64,000 bases of DNA from JAEUMD01 sp050246945 (GCA_050246945.1 JBFWVC010000001.1:186001-250000); one strand, 5' to 3'; counted from the first letter of the stretch, positions 25,801-34,877 are shown. Notes: generated from the sequence alone by a model not told the origin. A program made the numbers and translations.

Positions 25801-27141
25801 TCACTTGCCGATACAGAAGCGGCTGAAGACCTGGTCCAGAACATCCTCCACGTCGATCCTGCCCGTAATTCTGCCAATGGCGACTGCCGCCCTTCGCAAG
25901 TCCTCCGCACGAAGCTCGGTATGGTTTGGATCACCTGAGAGGAAAGCACTAAGATCCTCCGCAGCCTGCTCGAGCAGCCTCCTGTGCCTATCCTGGGTCA
26001 GGGCAGGCGCGTCTCCCGGTGAAATCTGCTCGGCAGCAATTGCTGCAAGCCGCTCTGTCAGCACGTCGAGACCGGCACCAGTCCTCACGGATATGGCGAT
26101 CATGTCGTCCGGAAGAACGGGCTGCCCTCGATCCAGCTCCAGGTCGGTCTTGTTGACCACCAGCAGCGTCCGGTCCGCCAGTTCACGAAGCCCCAAGGGA
26201 AGTGAAGGCTCGGGAGCATGAATGTCGGTGAGCCAGATGACGAGATCGGCATCGCTCGCCCGCGCCACCGAGCGGCGGATCCCTTCGCGCTCCACGGCCG
26301 CGTCGGTATCGCGTATGCCGGCAGTATCGGATACCACGACGGGCAGCCCGGCTAGATCGAGCCGCACCTCAATGACGTCGCGCGTCGTGCCGGCCTCCTC
26401 TGAAACGATCGCCGCGTCCCGCCGGGCGAGCGCATTGAGCAGGCTCGACTTGCCAACGTTCGGCGGCCCCGCAAGGACGACCTGGAAGCCCGCGCGCAGG
26501 ATCTCCCCGCGATGATGATCCTCCAGATGCCGCCGGATCTGCCTCTCGAGGTCCTGTACAATTGTCCGCCCCTGCGCGAAGGCATCGCTGGCGACGTCGG
26601 CTTCGTCCGTGAAATCGATGGAAGCTTCGATGAGCCCCACCGCGTCGATAAGGGACTGCCGCCAGCTTTCGTAGAGCGATGACAACGCGCCCTGCGCCTG
26701 CCGCAGCGCCTGCCGGCGTTGACCCTCTGTCTCGGCATCAATGAGATCGGCAAGCCCTTCCGCCTGGGTGAGATCGATCTTGCCATTGTCGAAGGCCCGG
26801 CGCGCAAACTCGCCAGGCTCCGCCGGCCGGCAATCCGGCACTAGAGCCAGCGCGGCGAGAACCGCGCGTACCACGGCCACACTGCCATGTAGGTGCAGCT
26901 CCGCGACATCCTCGCCGGTAAAGCTTCTTGGTGCCGGAAACCAGATGATCACGCCGCGGTCGAGAAGCTCACCGGTTGTGGGATGAACGATCTTCCGGCC
27001 GGTCGCCTCACGCGGCTTGGGCCGCTTTCCAGCCATCAAGTTGAGGACCATACCGGCGCGTGGACCTGACAGCCGAACCACAGCGACGCCCGCCCTGCCC
27101 GGAGCGGAGGACAATGCGAAGATGGTCGTCCTGGAGGTCAT
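25801..27141 (-). CDS. mnmE: tRNA modification GTPase MnmE
   Basis: The protein has 446 residues from ATG at 27141 (MTSRTTIFALSSAPGRAG). An N-terminal tetrahydrofolate-binding domain is followed by a helical domain and an inserted G domain: P-loop LAGPPNVGKSSLLNAL near residue 215, EEAGTTRDVIEV (G2), DTAGIRDTDAAVE (G3) and NKTDLE (G4). The catalytic C-terminal motif FCIGK is intact. It is the partner of MnmG in wobble-uridine modification. A TTG seven codons upstream is unlikely. The 290-base gap to mnmG holds three parS sites. Confidence 0.97.
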   Translation of the reverse strand: MTSRTTIFALSSAPGRAGVAVVRLSGPRAGMVLNLMAGKRPKPREATGRKIVHPTTGELLDRGVIIWFPAPRSFTGEDVAELHLHGSVAVVRAVLAALALVPDCRPAEPGEFARRAFDNGKIDLTQAEGLADLIDAETEGQRRQALRQAQGALSSLYESWRQSLIDAVGLIEASIDFTDEADVASDAFAQGRTIVQDLERQIRRHLEDHHRGEILRAGFQVVLAGPPNVGKSSLLNALARRDAAIVSEEAGTTRDVIEVRLDLAGLPVVVSDTAGIRDTDAAVEREGIRRSVARASDADLVIWLTDIHAPEPSLPLGLRELADRTLLVVNKTDLELDRGQPVLPDDMIAISVRTGAGLDVLTERLAAIAAEQISPGDAPALTQDRHRRLLEQAAEDLSAFLSGDPNHTELRAEDLRRAAVAIGRITGRIDVEDVLDQVFSRFCIGK

Positions 27142-27187
27142 CGCGTCAGGCGTCCCGCACAAGATCCGGGCTGAGATGGCGCTTTCG

Positions 27188-27225
27188 CAAAGAACAAGCC
27201 CCGCGGACGGCCTGTCTGCGGGGCT
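27188..27225 (-). terminator. Probable intrinsic terminator of rho
   Basis: On the minus strand AGCCCCGC (27225-27218) pairs with GCGGGGCT (27204-27197) over a 13-base loop. TGTTCTTTG follows, an imperfect T-rich tail. It lies 38 bases after the rho stop and before mnmE. Confidence 0.7.
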
Positions 27226-27262
27226 CAGACTGTAGCGTCGAACGCAAGTGTTGACACCCGTC

Positions 27263-28528
27263 TCACGTATTCATCTGTGAGAAGAAATCGGAGTTGGTCT
27301 TGGTCGACTTCAACTTGTCGATGAGGAACTCGATGGCATCCATCGTCCCCATCGGATTGAGAATGCGGCGAAGCACGTAGACCTTCTTCAGCTGGTCCTT
27401 CGGAACCAGCAGGTCCTCCTTGCGGGTGCCGGAGCGCGCCACGTCGATCGCCGGAAACACGCGCTTGTCGGACACCTTGCGGTCCAGGATGATTTCCGAG
27501 TTTCCGGTACCCTTGAACTCTTCGAAGATGACCTCGTCCATTCGGCTACCGGTATCGATCAGCGCCGTCGCGATGATGGTCAGAGAGCCGCCTTCTTCGA
27601 TGTTGCGGGCCGCACCGAAGAACCGCTTCGGGCGTTGCAGCGCGTTGCTGTCGACGCCGCCCGTGAGCACCTTGCCTGAAGAGGGAACCACGGTGTTGTA
27701 GGCGCGGCCGAGGCGCGTGATGGAGTCGAGCAGAATCACCACGTCTCGCTTGTGCTCTACGAGGCGCTTGGCCTTTTCGATCACCATCTCGGACACCTGA
27801 ACGTGCCGCGATGGCGGCTCGTCGAAAGTGGACGAGATCACCTCGCCGTTCACCGAGCGCTGCATATCCGTCACCTCTTCCGGTCGTTCGTCGATCAGGA
27901 GGACGATCAGGAAGCATTCGGGATGATTGGAGGAGATGGCGTGCGCGATATTCTGCAACAGCACGGTCTTGCCGGTGCGCGGTGGCGCCACGATCAGGCC
28001 GCGCTGGCCCTTTCCGAGTGGTGCGACGATGTCGATCACCCGCGCAGAGAGATCCTTGATGGTCGGATCTTCAATTTCCATCTTCAACCACGACGTCGGA
28101 TAAAGCGGCGTCAGGTTATCGAAATGAACCTTGTGCTTGGTTGCCTCAGGATCCTCGAAATTGATCTTCGAGACCTTGAGCAGCGCAAAGTAGCGTTCGC
28201 CGTCCTTGGGAGAGCGGATGTGCCCCTCCACGGTATCGCCGGTGCGAAGTGCGAATCGGCGGATCTGCGATGGTGAGACGTAGATGTCGTCCGGACCGGC
28301 GAGATAGTTGGCGTCCGGCGAGCGCAGGAAGCCGAAACCGTCCTGCAGGACCTCGATCACGCCGGTTCCGACGATCTCGACCTCCTGCGTCGCCAGCTGC
28401 TTCAGCGTCGCGAACATCAATTCCTGTTTGCGCATGGTGGATGCGTTTTCGACGCCCACCTGCTCGGCAAACTCGAGCAGTTCGGTCGGGGACTTGATTT
28501 TAAGGTCCTCGAGCTTGACTTCCTTCAT
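27263..28528 (-). CDS. rho: Transcription termination factor Rho
   Basis: The protein has 421 residues from ATG at 28528, with GGAG 9 bases upstream. The N-terminal Rho helical bundle (MKEVKLEDLKIKSPTELLEF) leads to a cold-shock-like RNA-binding fold with DGFGFLRSPDANYL. The RecA-type motor has P-loop APPRTGKTVLLQNI near residue 180, LIDERPEEVTDM and VVILLDSITRLGRAYN (Walker B). This is a hexameric helicase that ends transcripts. It is placed between hemJ and mnmE on the minus strand, as in other alphaproteobacteria. Confidence 0.98.
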   Translation of the reverse strand: MKEVKLEDLKIKSPTELLEFAEQVGVENASTMRKQELMFATLKQLATQEVEIVGTGVIEVLQDGFGFLRSPDANYLAGPDDIYVSPSQIRRFALRTGDTVEGHIRSPKDGERYFALLKVSKINFEDPEATKHKVHFDNLTPLYPTSWLKMEIEDPTIKDLSARVIDIVAPLGKGQRGLIVAPPRTGKTVLLQNIAHAISSNHPECFLIVLLIDERPEEVTDMQRSVNGEVISSTFDEPPSRHVQVSEMVIEKAKRLVEHKRDVVILLDSITRLGRAYNTVVPSSGKVLTGGVDSNALQRPKRFFGAARNIEEGGSLTIIATALIDTGSRMDEVIFEEFKGTGNSEIILDRKVSDKRVFPAIDVARSGTRKEDLLVPKDQLKKVYVLRRILNPMGTMDAIEFLIDKLKSTKTNSDFFSQMNT

Positions 28529-28923
28529 GGAGGAAACTCCAGAGCGGGTCACGACTTGCCAAAGGTGGGGAGAGGTATGAAGCCGTGCCTGGTGATGGGA
28601 TGGGATGTAAATCGGCTGAGCGGGTTGACTCCGCGCGAACCACTCCGCCGGGCTACCTCTTCGAGCCTGGGGCGGGTACTCATCGGCCGGAGAGGCCTCG
28701 AGTCGATTGGGATGACGGACCTTATAGCAGACGCATCGGGTCCACGAAAGTCACTTCCGCGGGAGCTGGGCTGCAAATTTCCTTATGTTGTCCAGGAACG
28801 CCACCCGTGATGCCATGCCTCAGTCCACGTCCGCCGGCGCGCGCCGGGCCTTGGATCTGAATGGCTCTAGTGTTTGGTTCGAGACCGAGCTGCGAGCGGG
28901 TCCCAAACGTTAGATGCGCTGCA
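28529..28923. other. Long rho leader / hemJ-rho gap
   Basis: The 395 bases hold no supported gene. A long leader upstream of rho is common because Rho regulates its own synthesis. The minus-strand sequence here has several C-rich stretches that could serve as Rho-loading sites, but I cannot define an attenuator. The plus-strand open frames have no domain support. Confidence 0.35.
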
Positions 28924-29475
28924 CTAAAACGGCTTGACGATCACCAGTATGACGATGCCGATCATCAGCAGCGTGGGTACCTCGTTGATGATTCGCCAAT
29001 GCCGCGCCGACTTGGTGTTGCGATCCTCCGCAAATGCTCGGACCGTCGCGGAAAAATATCCGTGAACGCCGGATAGCATCAGTGCCAGGGCAAGCTTGGC
29101 ATGGAACCATGCCTCGGTGAAAAAACCGGCCGTCCAGGCGAGCCACAACCCCAGAACCCACGAAACGATCATCGCCGGATTGATGATGATCTGCAGAAGC
29201 CGCCGCTCCATCACCTTGAAAGTTTCAGACTGCTTGGAGCCCTTTTCCGCCTCGCAGTGGTAGATGAACAGCCGTGGCAGATACAACATCCCCGCCATCC
29301 AGGAGATGATTGCGATCACGTGCACGGCCTTCACCCACGGATAGGCTGCATCACCCATCGCCATCATGGCCAGCACCGTCGCAGCAACCGTTAGCCCGAG
29401 CGCCACCGCCGCGCGCCTTGCAGGCGATGCCGAAGGCGTGCTCGTTGGTGCGGGTGAATCGGTGTCAGCGGACAT
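28924..29475 (-). CDS. hemJ: Protoporphyrinogen IX oxidase HemJ
   Basis: The protein has 183 residues from ATG at 29475. It is an integral membrane protein with about four or five helices. The family core WVKAVHVIAIISWMAGMLYL holds the essential His, followed by PRLFIYHCEA, then ERRLLQIIINPAMI and the C-terminal HWRIINEVPTLLMIGIVILV. HemJ oxidises protoporphyrinogen IX in most alphaproteobacteria lacking HemG and HemY. An alternative start at 29652 overlaps the hemE stop as ATGA and would add 59 poorly conserved Arg/Pro-rich residues. The preceding hemE makes this a haem gene pair. Confidence 0.92.
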   Translation of the reverse strand: MSADTDSPAPTSTPSASPARRAAVALGLTVAATVLAMMAMGDAAYPWVKAVHVIAIISWMAGMLYLPRLFIYHCEAEKGSKQSETFKVMERRLLQIIINPAMIVSWVLGLWLAWTAGFFTEAWFHAKLALALMLSGVHGYFSATVRAFAEDRNTKSARHWRIINEVPTLLMIGIVILVIVKPF

Positions 29476-29648
29476 GTGTGCACGTTTAGGAGCAGGCCCT
29501 GCCGCGGTCAACTCTGCCACTAACCGGCCGCACAATAAACGGCTTCGGTGAACCGGCGTATGGATCCCGTTCAGTCCACTTCGATCGGACGGATCTGCCG
29601 TACCGATTTGCGAGCCAGTCGGGATGCATAGCGCTCGCAACGGCCGGC

Positions 29649-30707
29649 TCATACGCCAGCTCTGATCCGCTCCACCAGGCGCGCCACGTTCTCCGGTGGT
29701 GTCGGCGGCGTGATACCGTGACCCAGGTTGAAAATATGCCTCCGTCCTCGCATTGCCGCCAGTATCTCGTCAATACGCTGGTCGAGTGCATCCCCACCTG
29801 CGACGAGCAGCAAGGGGTCGAGGTTGCCTTGAACCACCACGCCCAGTTCAGCCAATTCGCGCATCGCACAAAGCGGCATCGACGTATCGCAGCTGACCCC
29901 GTCCACCCCTGTTGCCGTCACGAACTCGGCCGCCGATGCACCAGCCCCGCGCGGGAATCCAATGATTGGAATTCCAGGGTGGCGTGCCTTCAGGGCCTCG
30001 ACCATGACTCGCGTCGGATCGATCACCCAGCGCGCGAACTCGTTGTCGGGAAGGCTTCCCGCCCAGCTATCGAAGATCTGTACAGCATCGGCACCGGCTT
30101 CGATCTGGCGCGAAAGGTAATCGACTGAAACACCGACTAGAATGTCTATCAGCTTGCCAAATCCTTGAGGATCCCGGTAGGCCCACGAGCGCGCATCGGC
30201 CTGATCCGGAGAGCCCTGCCCTCCCACCATGTAGGTCGCCACCGTCCACGGCGCTCCGCAGAAGCCGATCAGAGCCGTCTCCCTCGGCAGATCCTGCCGC
30301 AGCCGCTGCACCGTCTCGCAAATCAGCCCGAATTTCTCCCCCGTCCAATCTGGATTGAGCCGCGTCAGACCCTTCTGATCGGTAATCGCATCGAGCCTTG
30401 GACCCTCTCCTGTCTCGAAGCGCACCTCCTGCCCGAGGGCATCCGGCACGATCAGAATGTCAGCGAAAAGGATGGCTGCATCGAACGCGTACCGGCGGAT
30501 CGGCTGCAACGTCACTTCGGCCGCCAACCTCGGCGTATAGCAGAGCTTCAGGAAACTCCCGGCCTCCTCCCGCGTTGCACGGTACTCGGGAAGGTATCGC
30601 CCGGCCTGTCGCATCAGCCAGATCGGAGGAGGTGACAGGGCTTGGCCTGCGAACGGTGCCAGAAAACGCCGGTTGGCTGCAGTGGGTGCGTGTGCGTCAG
30701 ATGCCAT
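29649..30707 (-). CDS. hemE: Uroporphyrinogen decarboxylase
   Basis: The protein has 352 residues from ATG at 30707 (MASDAHAPTAANRRFLAPFA). It has the UroD signatures PPIWLMRQAGRYLPEYRA near the start and GFCGAPWTVATYMVGG near residue 140. The catalytic Asp lies in AAILFADILIVPDALG. FNLGHGITPPTPPENV closes the barrel. It converts uroporphyrinogen III to coproporphyrinogen III. It transcribes away from the proposed origin in the adjoining 422-bp gap; hemE next to the origin is characteristic of Caulobacter and many rhizobia. Confidence 0.97.
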   Translation of the reverse strand: MASDAHAPTAANRRFLAPFAGQALSPPPIWLMRQAGRYLPEYRATREEAGSFLKLCYTPRLAAEVTLQPIRRYAFDAAILFADILIVPDALGQEVRFETGEGPRLDAITDQKGLTRLNPDWTGEKFGLICETVQRLRQDLPRETALIGFCGAPWTVATYMVGGQGSPDQADARSWAYRDPQGFGKLIDILVGVSVDYLSRQIEAGADAVQIFDSWAGSLPDNEFARWVIDPTRVMVEALKARHPGIPIIGFPRGAGASAAEFVTATGVDGVSCDTSMPLCAMRELAELGVVVQGNLDPLLLVAGGDALDQRIDEILAAMRGRRHIFNLGHGITPPTPPENVARLVERIRAGV

Positions 30708-31129
30708 GCAAACTTCAATCTTATTGAATCTTCTTCTTATTTTTTCTGTTTCTCTTAGGAGCGGGGAAGTCGGAGATATCGTGTTCATCCCCAGCTTGTC
30801 CGACCGCTGTCAGCCACGGCATTTGCGGGCCACGAGATCTTGTGTCTTCTCAGGCTCCAATCCGCAAGCGATCAATTTTTCAAGACCCTTGAGCCGCTTG
30901 AACCGCCCCTTGTATTGGCCTCGCGTGTTGGCAGTCTGGGGAAATCCGCTTGCGGGGCCCAGTACTCTTCGACAATCCCCAGGGAGGGACACAACCAAAA
31001 ATTTTCGTCCGCAACGCCCCAAATGTGAGTATCACCGTGGACAAACGCGCAGGCACAGCGGGCAGGGATCTCAACTGGCGCTGACGCACTGGATAACACA
31101 TCACTTTATCCACAGACGGCCCCAAGGTC
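30708..31129. other. oriC: Putative chromosomal replication origin (oriC)
   Basis: This is a 422-bp gap between divergent hemE and ppsR, the place where Cori lies in Caulobacter and where origins are found in many alphaproteobacteria. It contains a perfect DnaA box TTATCCACA (31106-31114). Weaker boxes are TTATCCAGT on the minus strand (31088-31096) and TTGTCCACG on the minus strand (31036-31044), each matching 7 of 9 bases. An AT-rich stretch with CTTCTTCTTATTTTTTCTG (about 30731-30749) could be the unwinding element. Gene strands point away on both sides, and parAB with parS sites lie within 10 kb. No gene is supported inside. Confidence 0.7.
31106..31114 (+). promoter_or_regulatory. DnaA box, perfect consensus
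   Basis: TTATCCACA, identical to the high-affinity E. coli R1-type box, lies 16 bases before the ppsR start. It could serve origin function or DnaA control of ppsR. Confidence 0.75.
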
Positions 31130-31978
31130 ATGGTTCACTCCCAGCCCAGCTACTTTCATCTACATCTCGTCTCCGACTCCACCGGCGAAACTCTGACGAC
31201 GATCGCCAAGGCGGCCGCTGTTCAGTACGCCGAGATGCGCGCGATAGAACATGTCTATCCACTCGTCAGAACACCGCGTCAGCTTCAGCGCGCGCTTCAG
31301 GAGATCGAACAGACGCCCGGCATCGTCCTTTGCACCATCGTCAACAAGACGCTGTCGGTGGAAATCGAGCGGCGTTGCCGGGAGATCAAGGTGCCCTGTC
31401 TGCACGTCCTGCAGCCGATCATGCAGACGTTTGAGAGCTATCTGGGCGCCGCCAGTACTCCGACGGTTGCAGGCCAGCACGTTCTCGATGCGGATTATTT
31501 CAAGCGCATAGAGGCGTTGAATTTCACCATGGCGCACGACGATGGCCGGCTGCCCGACAACATGAGCGACGCCGACATCTGCATTCTGGGCATTTCGCGC
31601 ACCTCGAAAACCCCGACCAGCATTTATCTGGCCCAGCGCGGCTTCAAGACGACCAACCTGCCACTCGTGCCGCAGATCGAGCTGCCGAGGCGGCTGACCG
31701 AGCCACACAAGGCTTTCGTCGTCTGCCTTGTTGCCTCGCCCGAGCGCATTGCCGAGATCCGCCGCAATCGCGCGATGATGATGGCCGACCGTGATCTCGA
31801 CACGTATGTCGACCGCAGTCTTATCGCGTCGGAAATCACCTACACCCGAAAGCTCTCAGCCAAATACGGCTGGCCGGTTATCGACGTCACTCGCCGGTCG
31901 GTCGAAGAGACGGCGGCGGCAATCATCAAACTGATGCACGATAAGAAGATTGCCGCGGATGAGGCCAAGGAGATCTGA
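31130..31978 (+). CDS. ppsR: Pyruvate phosphate dikinase regulatory protein (DUF299 kinase/pyrophosphorylase)
   Basis: The protein has 282 residues. It starts with YFHLHLVSDSTGETL, the conserved N-terminus of the family. The P-loop is GISRTSKTPTSIYLAQRG near residue 155, with FVVCLVASPERIAEIRRNR and a late VTRRSVEETAAAIIKL. Members switch PPDK or PEP synthase by ADP-dependent phosphorylation and phosphorolysis. This is the RP001-type gene that borders the origin opposite hemE. It leads a plus-strand run, ppsR-maf-aroE-coaE-dnaQ, with maf starting immediately after its TGA. Confidence 0.95.
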   Translation: MVHSQPSYFHLHLVSDSTGETLTTIAKAAAVQYAEMRAIEHVYPLVRTPRQLQRALQEIEQTPGIVLCTIVNKTLSVEIERRCREIKVPCLHVLQPIMQTFESYLGAASTPTVAGQHVLDADYFKRIEALNFTMAHDDGRLPDNMSDADICILGISRTSKTPTSIYLAQRGFKTTNLPLVPQIELPRRLTEPHKAFVVCLVASPERIAEIRRNRAMMMADRDLDTYVDRSLIASEITYTRKLSAKYGWPVIDVTRRSVEETAAAIIKLMHDKKIAADEAKEI

Positions 31979-32596
31979 GTGCATCACGACGCCAATATAA
32001 TCCTGGCCTCGGGCAGTCGCGCGCGCCGCGAGATGCTGCGCTCCGCCGGCGTGAGCTTTACCGTCGAGACCGCCGATGTCGACGAAGATGCGATCCGCGC
32101 CGCGCTCTACGATGAGGAGGGTGCACCAACCGTCGATCCCGCCGACGTTGCCGAGATTCTGGCCCTCGCCAAAGCGGAGGCGGTAAGCCGGCTGCAGCCC
32201 GAAGCGTTCGTTATTGGCGGCGACCAGGTACTGGCCTTCAATGATGAAATTCTGACCAAGCCGAAAGACGAGGTTGCCGCCCGTTACCAGCTCGCCTCGT
32301 TCCGCGGCAAGGTGCACGCGCTCCATTCCGCAGTCGCACTGGCGCATAACGGCGAATCGCTCTGGTCTTCCGTGGACACCGCGGAGATGTACGTGCGCGA
32401 TTTCTCGGATGCCTTCCTCGACGACTACATGCGCCGTGCCGGTCGCACGGTCCTCGATAGCGTCGGTGCCTATATGATGGAAGGACTTGGCATACAGCTT
32501 TTCGACCGCATTGAAGGGGATTATTTCACCGTACTGGGAATGCCCTTGATGCCCCTGCTGGCAGAGTTGCGTGCCCGTTGTCTCATTCGCACGTAG
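31979..32596 (+). CDS. maf: Maf-family nucleotide pyrophosphatase
   Basis: The protein has 205 residues from a GTG immediately after the ppsR stop. It has ILASGSRARREMLRSAG (the SxSxxR nucleotide-binding motif), a middle FVIGGDQVLAFNDE with catalytic Asp, and LTKPKDEVAARYQL. Maf enzymes hydrolyse non-canonical or modified nucleoside triphosphates. The late YMMEGLGIQLFDRIEGDYFT matches the family end. Translation is probably coupled to ppsR. The subfamily (YceF- or YhdE-like) cannot be decided here. Confidence 0.94.
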   Translation: MHHDANIILASGSRARREMLRSAGVSFTVETADVDEDAIRAALYDEEGAPTVDPADVAEILALAKAEAVSRLQPEAFVIGGDQVLAFNDEILTKPKDEVAARYQLASFRGKVHALHSAVALAHNGESLWSSVDTAEMYVRDFSDAFLDDYMRRAGRTVLDSVGAYMMEGLGIQLFDRIEGDYFTVLGMPLMPLLAELRARCLIRT

Positions 32597-32605
32597 TCCG
32601 GAAGG

Positions 32606-33451
32606 ATGTCCGCTCCCATGCATAAGGCCTGTGTCATCGGTTGGCCGATCGAGCATTCTCGATCGCCCATGATCCATGGCTATTGGCTGAAGTCCCTTGG
32701 CGTCGACGGAAGCTACGAAAAGCGCGCGGTTCGCCCTGAGGATGCTCGCGAATTTCTTCGCGGACTGGACGAGGCTGGATACGCTGGCTGCAATGTTACG
32801 GTGCCGCTGAAAGAGATCGCATTCGAAACGGCGGACGAAAAGGACGCGTCTGCAATTGCCGTGGGCGCTGCCAACACCATCTGGCTTGAGAACGGAAGGA
32901 TCTGTGCGGCGAACACTGACACCTATGGATTCATGACGCACCTGGCGACCTCGTTTCCGGATTGGAGCCAGCGCGACAAGCCGGTTCTCGTCTTGGGTGC
33001 CGGCGGTGCGGCCCGCGCCATCGTTTACGGATTTCTCGAAGCGGGGGTCGCTGAAGTCCGCGTCGCAAACCGAACCATCGAGCGGGCGGAAGCGCTTCGC
33101 AATCATTTCGGCCCGAGTATCAAGGTCGTTGACTGGGAATATCGGTCTGCGGCCGCCCGCGAGGCCGCCGTCATCGTCAACACGACGACGATCGGAATGA
33201 AAGGCCAAGGGTCTTTGGCCATGAATCTCACTCGGGTCGAGGATCGCGCCATAGTTGCCGACATCGTCTATGTGCCGCTCGAAACCGGGTTGCTGGCGTC
33301 GGCGCACGCGCGCGGCCTCAGAGCCGTCGACGGTCTCGGTATGCTGCTGCATCAGGCCGTGCCGGGTTTCGAGAAATGGTTCGGTGTCCGCCCGCAGGTT
33401 ACGCCTGAGCTGCGTGCGTTGATCGTCGCTGATCTGGAGGCGTCCGCTTGA
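32606..33451 (+). CDS. aroE: Shikimate dehydrogenase (NADP+)
   Basis: The protein has 281 residues. Shikimate binding is in GWPIEHSRSPMIHGYWL, with NVTVPLKEIAF containing the catalytic Lys. The NADP motif is VLVLGAGGAARAIVYGF, then INTTTIG-like VNTTTIGMKGQ and a C-terminal GLGMLLHQAVPGFEKWFG. It catalyses reversible reduction of 3-dehydroshikimate in aromatic amino-acid synthesis. GGAAGG directly abuts the ATG at 32606, so a second ATG at 32618 (MHKACVIG) is perhaps the true start. The stop overlaps the coaE start by 4 bases. Confidence 0.96.
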   Translation: MSAPMHKACVIGWPIEHSRSPMIHGYWLKSLGVDGSYEKRAVRPEDAREFLRGLDEAGYAGCNVTVPLKEIAFETADEKDASAIAVGAANTIWLENGRICAANTDTYGFMTHLATSFPDWSQRDKPVLVLGAGGAARAIVYGFLEAGVAEVRVANRTIERAEALRNHFGPSIKVVDWEYRSAAAREAAVIVNTTTIGMKGQGSLAMNLTRVEDRAIVADIVYVPLETGLLASAHARGLRAVDGLGMLLHQAVPGFEKWFGVRPQVTPELRALIVADLEASA

Positions 33452-34071
33452 TGCTGGTGATCGGACTGACAGGTTCCATTGGCATGGGAAAATCCACGGC
33501 CGCAAATCGTTTTCGCACCAATGGCGTTGCCGTGTTCGATGCGGACGCGGCTGTACACCAGCTCTATTCCGGCGCCGCCGTTCGCCAGATCGAGGAGGCG
33601 TTTCCCGGAACGACGGTGAATGGAATAGTCGACCGTCAGAGGCTCCTTGCGGCACTGATGGCCGAACCCGCCGGCTTCAAGAAACTTGAAGCAATCGTAC
33701 ATCCGCTCGTGCGTGAGATGGAACGCGAGTTCCTGCGCGCCGAGGTGGCGAGCGGCTCTGCTATGGCCGTGCTGGAAATCCCGCTTCTGTTCGAAACCGG
33801 CGGCGACAGGCTCTGCGATGTGACCGTGGTCGTCAGCGCTCCGGCTGAAGCACAGCGCGAGCGCGTTTTGGCGCGCACGGGCATGACGCAAGACAAGCTC
33901 GATGAGATCCTGTCTCGCCAGTTGCCGGACACCGAAAAGCGCCGCAGGGCGGACTTCGTTGTGGATACGGGTGGCCCGATTTCCGAATCCGAGGCCCAAA
34001 TCGATAGACTGGTTGAACGTCTGGAGACGCGACAAGGGTCGGCCTATCAACGCTATTGGGCCACCGGTTAG
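33448..34071 (+). CDS. coaE: Dephospho-CoA kinase
   Basis: The protein has 207 residues and overlaps aroE by 4 bases. The P-loop is GLTGSIGMGKSTAANRF at the start, then VFDADAAVHQLYSG (DPC-binding), HPLVREMEREFL, and LEIPLLFETGGDRLCD. RTGMTQDKLDEILSRQLP is the lid region. It phosphorylates dephospho-CoA, the last step of coenzyme A synthesis. The aroE-coaE-dnaQ order is conserved next to alphaproteobacterial origins. Confidence 0.96.
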   Translation: MMLVIGLTGSIGMGKSTAANRFRTNGVAVFDADAAVHQLYSGAAVRQIEEAFPGTTVNGIVDRQRLLAALMAEPAGFKKLEAIVHPLVREMEREFLRAEVASGSAMAVLEIPLLFETGGDRLCDVTVVVSAPAEAQRERVLARTGMTQDKLDEILSRQLPDTEKRRRADFVVDTGGPISESEAQIDRLVERLETRQGSAYQRYWATG

Positions 34072-34148
34072 ACTGGCGCAGTAGTTGCGCCCGCCGCAGG
34101 GCCGGTCGTATGCGTTTGGGTTTGCAACACATCGAGGTTTGGCAAGCG

Positions 34149-34871
34149 ATGCGCGAGATCGTGCTGGACACGGAAACCACGGGCCTCAACCCCAACGGGG
34201 GAGACCGGCTGATCGAGATCGGCTGCGTGGAGCTCTTCAACCGCATACCAACGGGACGCGAATATCACATCTATATCAATCCCGAGCGCGACGTGCCCGC
34301 CGAAGCAGAGAAGGTGCATGGGCTTTCGACGCAATTCCTGTTGGACAAGCCATTGTTCGCGAAAGTTGCGCAGGAATTCCTCGATTTCATCGCCGAGGAC
34401 CCCCTCGTCATTCATAACGCCGCTTTCGACATCGGCTTCTTGAACGCGGAATTGGATCGCCTGCGGCTCGGACCGATCCTGATGGATCGTGTCGTCGATA
34501 CCCTGCAGCTGGCGCGACGCAAGCACCCGGCCGGCCCCAATACGCTCGACGCCTTGTGCAAGCGCTACGGCATCGACAATTCGAACCGTGTCAAGCACGG
34601 CGCCCTGATGGACTCGCTTTTGCTGGCCGATGTCTACATCGAGCTTCTGGGAGAGCGTCAGGCGACACTCGTATTGGCCGATACCGCGGAATTGCAATCA
34701 GCACAGCGTCGCTCGCGACGAGGACCGCAGACGGCAGCACGCCGGCCTGTGTCGTTGCCCCCGCGCATCACGCCTGAGATGAAGGCCGCCCACCGCGCCT
34801 TCGTTGAGACCCTGGGAGGCGGCAGCCCCATTTGGCTGAACTATTTACCCGTGAAGAATACATCGGGCTGA
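34149..34871 (+). CDS. dnaQ: DNA polymerase III epsilon subunit (proofreading exonuclease)
   Basis: The protein has 240 residues from ATG at 34149; an earlier frame overlaps coaE but homologues start MREIVLDTETTGLNP. Exo I is LDTETTGL with DxE. Exo II is VIHNAAFDIGFLNAEL. Exo III is RVKHGALMDSLLLADVY, giving the DEDDh set with His-Gly-Ala. It edits replication errors within the polymerase III core. It lies 77 bases after coaE. secB converges on it with 6 bases between the stops. Confidence 0.96.
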   Translation: MREIVLDTETTGLNPNGGDRLIEIGCVELFNRIPTGREYHIYINPERDVPAEAEKVHGLSTQFLLDKPLFAKVAQEFLDFIAEDPLVIHNAAFDIGFLNAELDRLRLGPILMDRVVDTLQLARRKHPAGPNTLDALCKRYGIDNSNRVKHGALMDSLLLADVYIELLGERQATLVLADTAELQSAQRRSRRGPQTAARRPVSLPPRITPEMKAAHRAFVETLGGGSPIWLNYLPVKNTSG

Positions 34872-34877
34872 ACACGA

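Noticed and set aside
28860..28923. tRNA-like GGTTCGAG near 28877
   Set aside because: No acceptor stem, anticodon arm or complementary arms could be folded around it.
31856..33655. 599-codon open frame antisense to maf and aroE
   Set aside because: It crosses three well-supported plus-strand genes and shows no recognisable motif.
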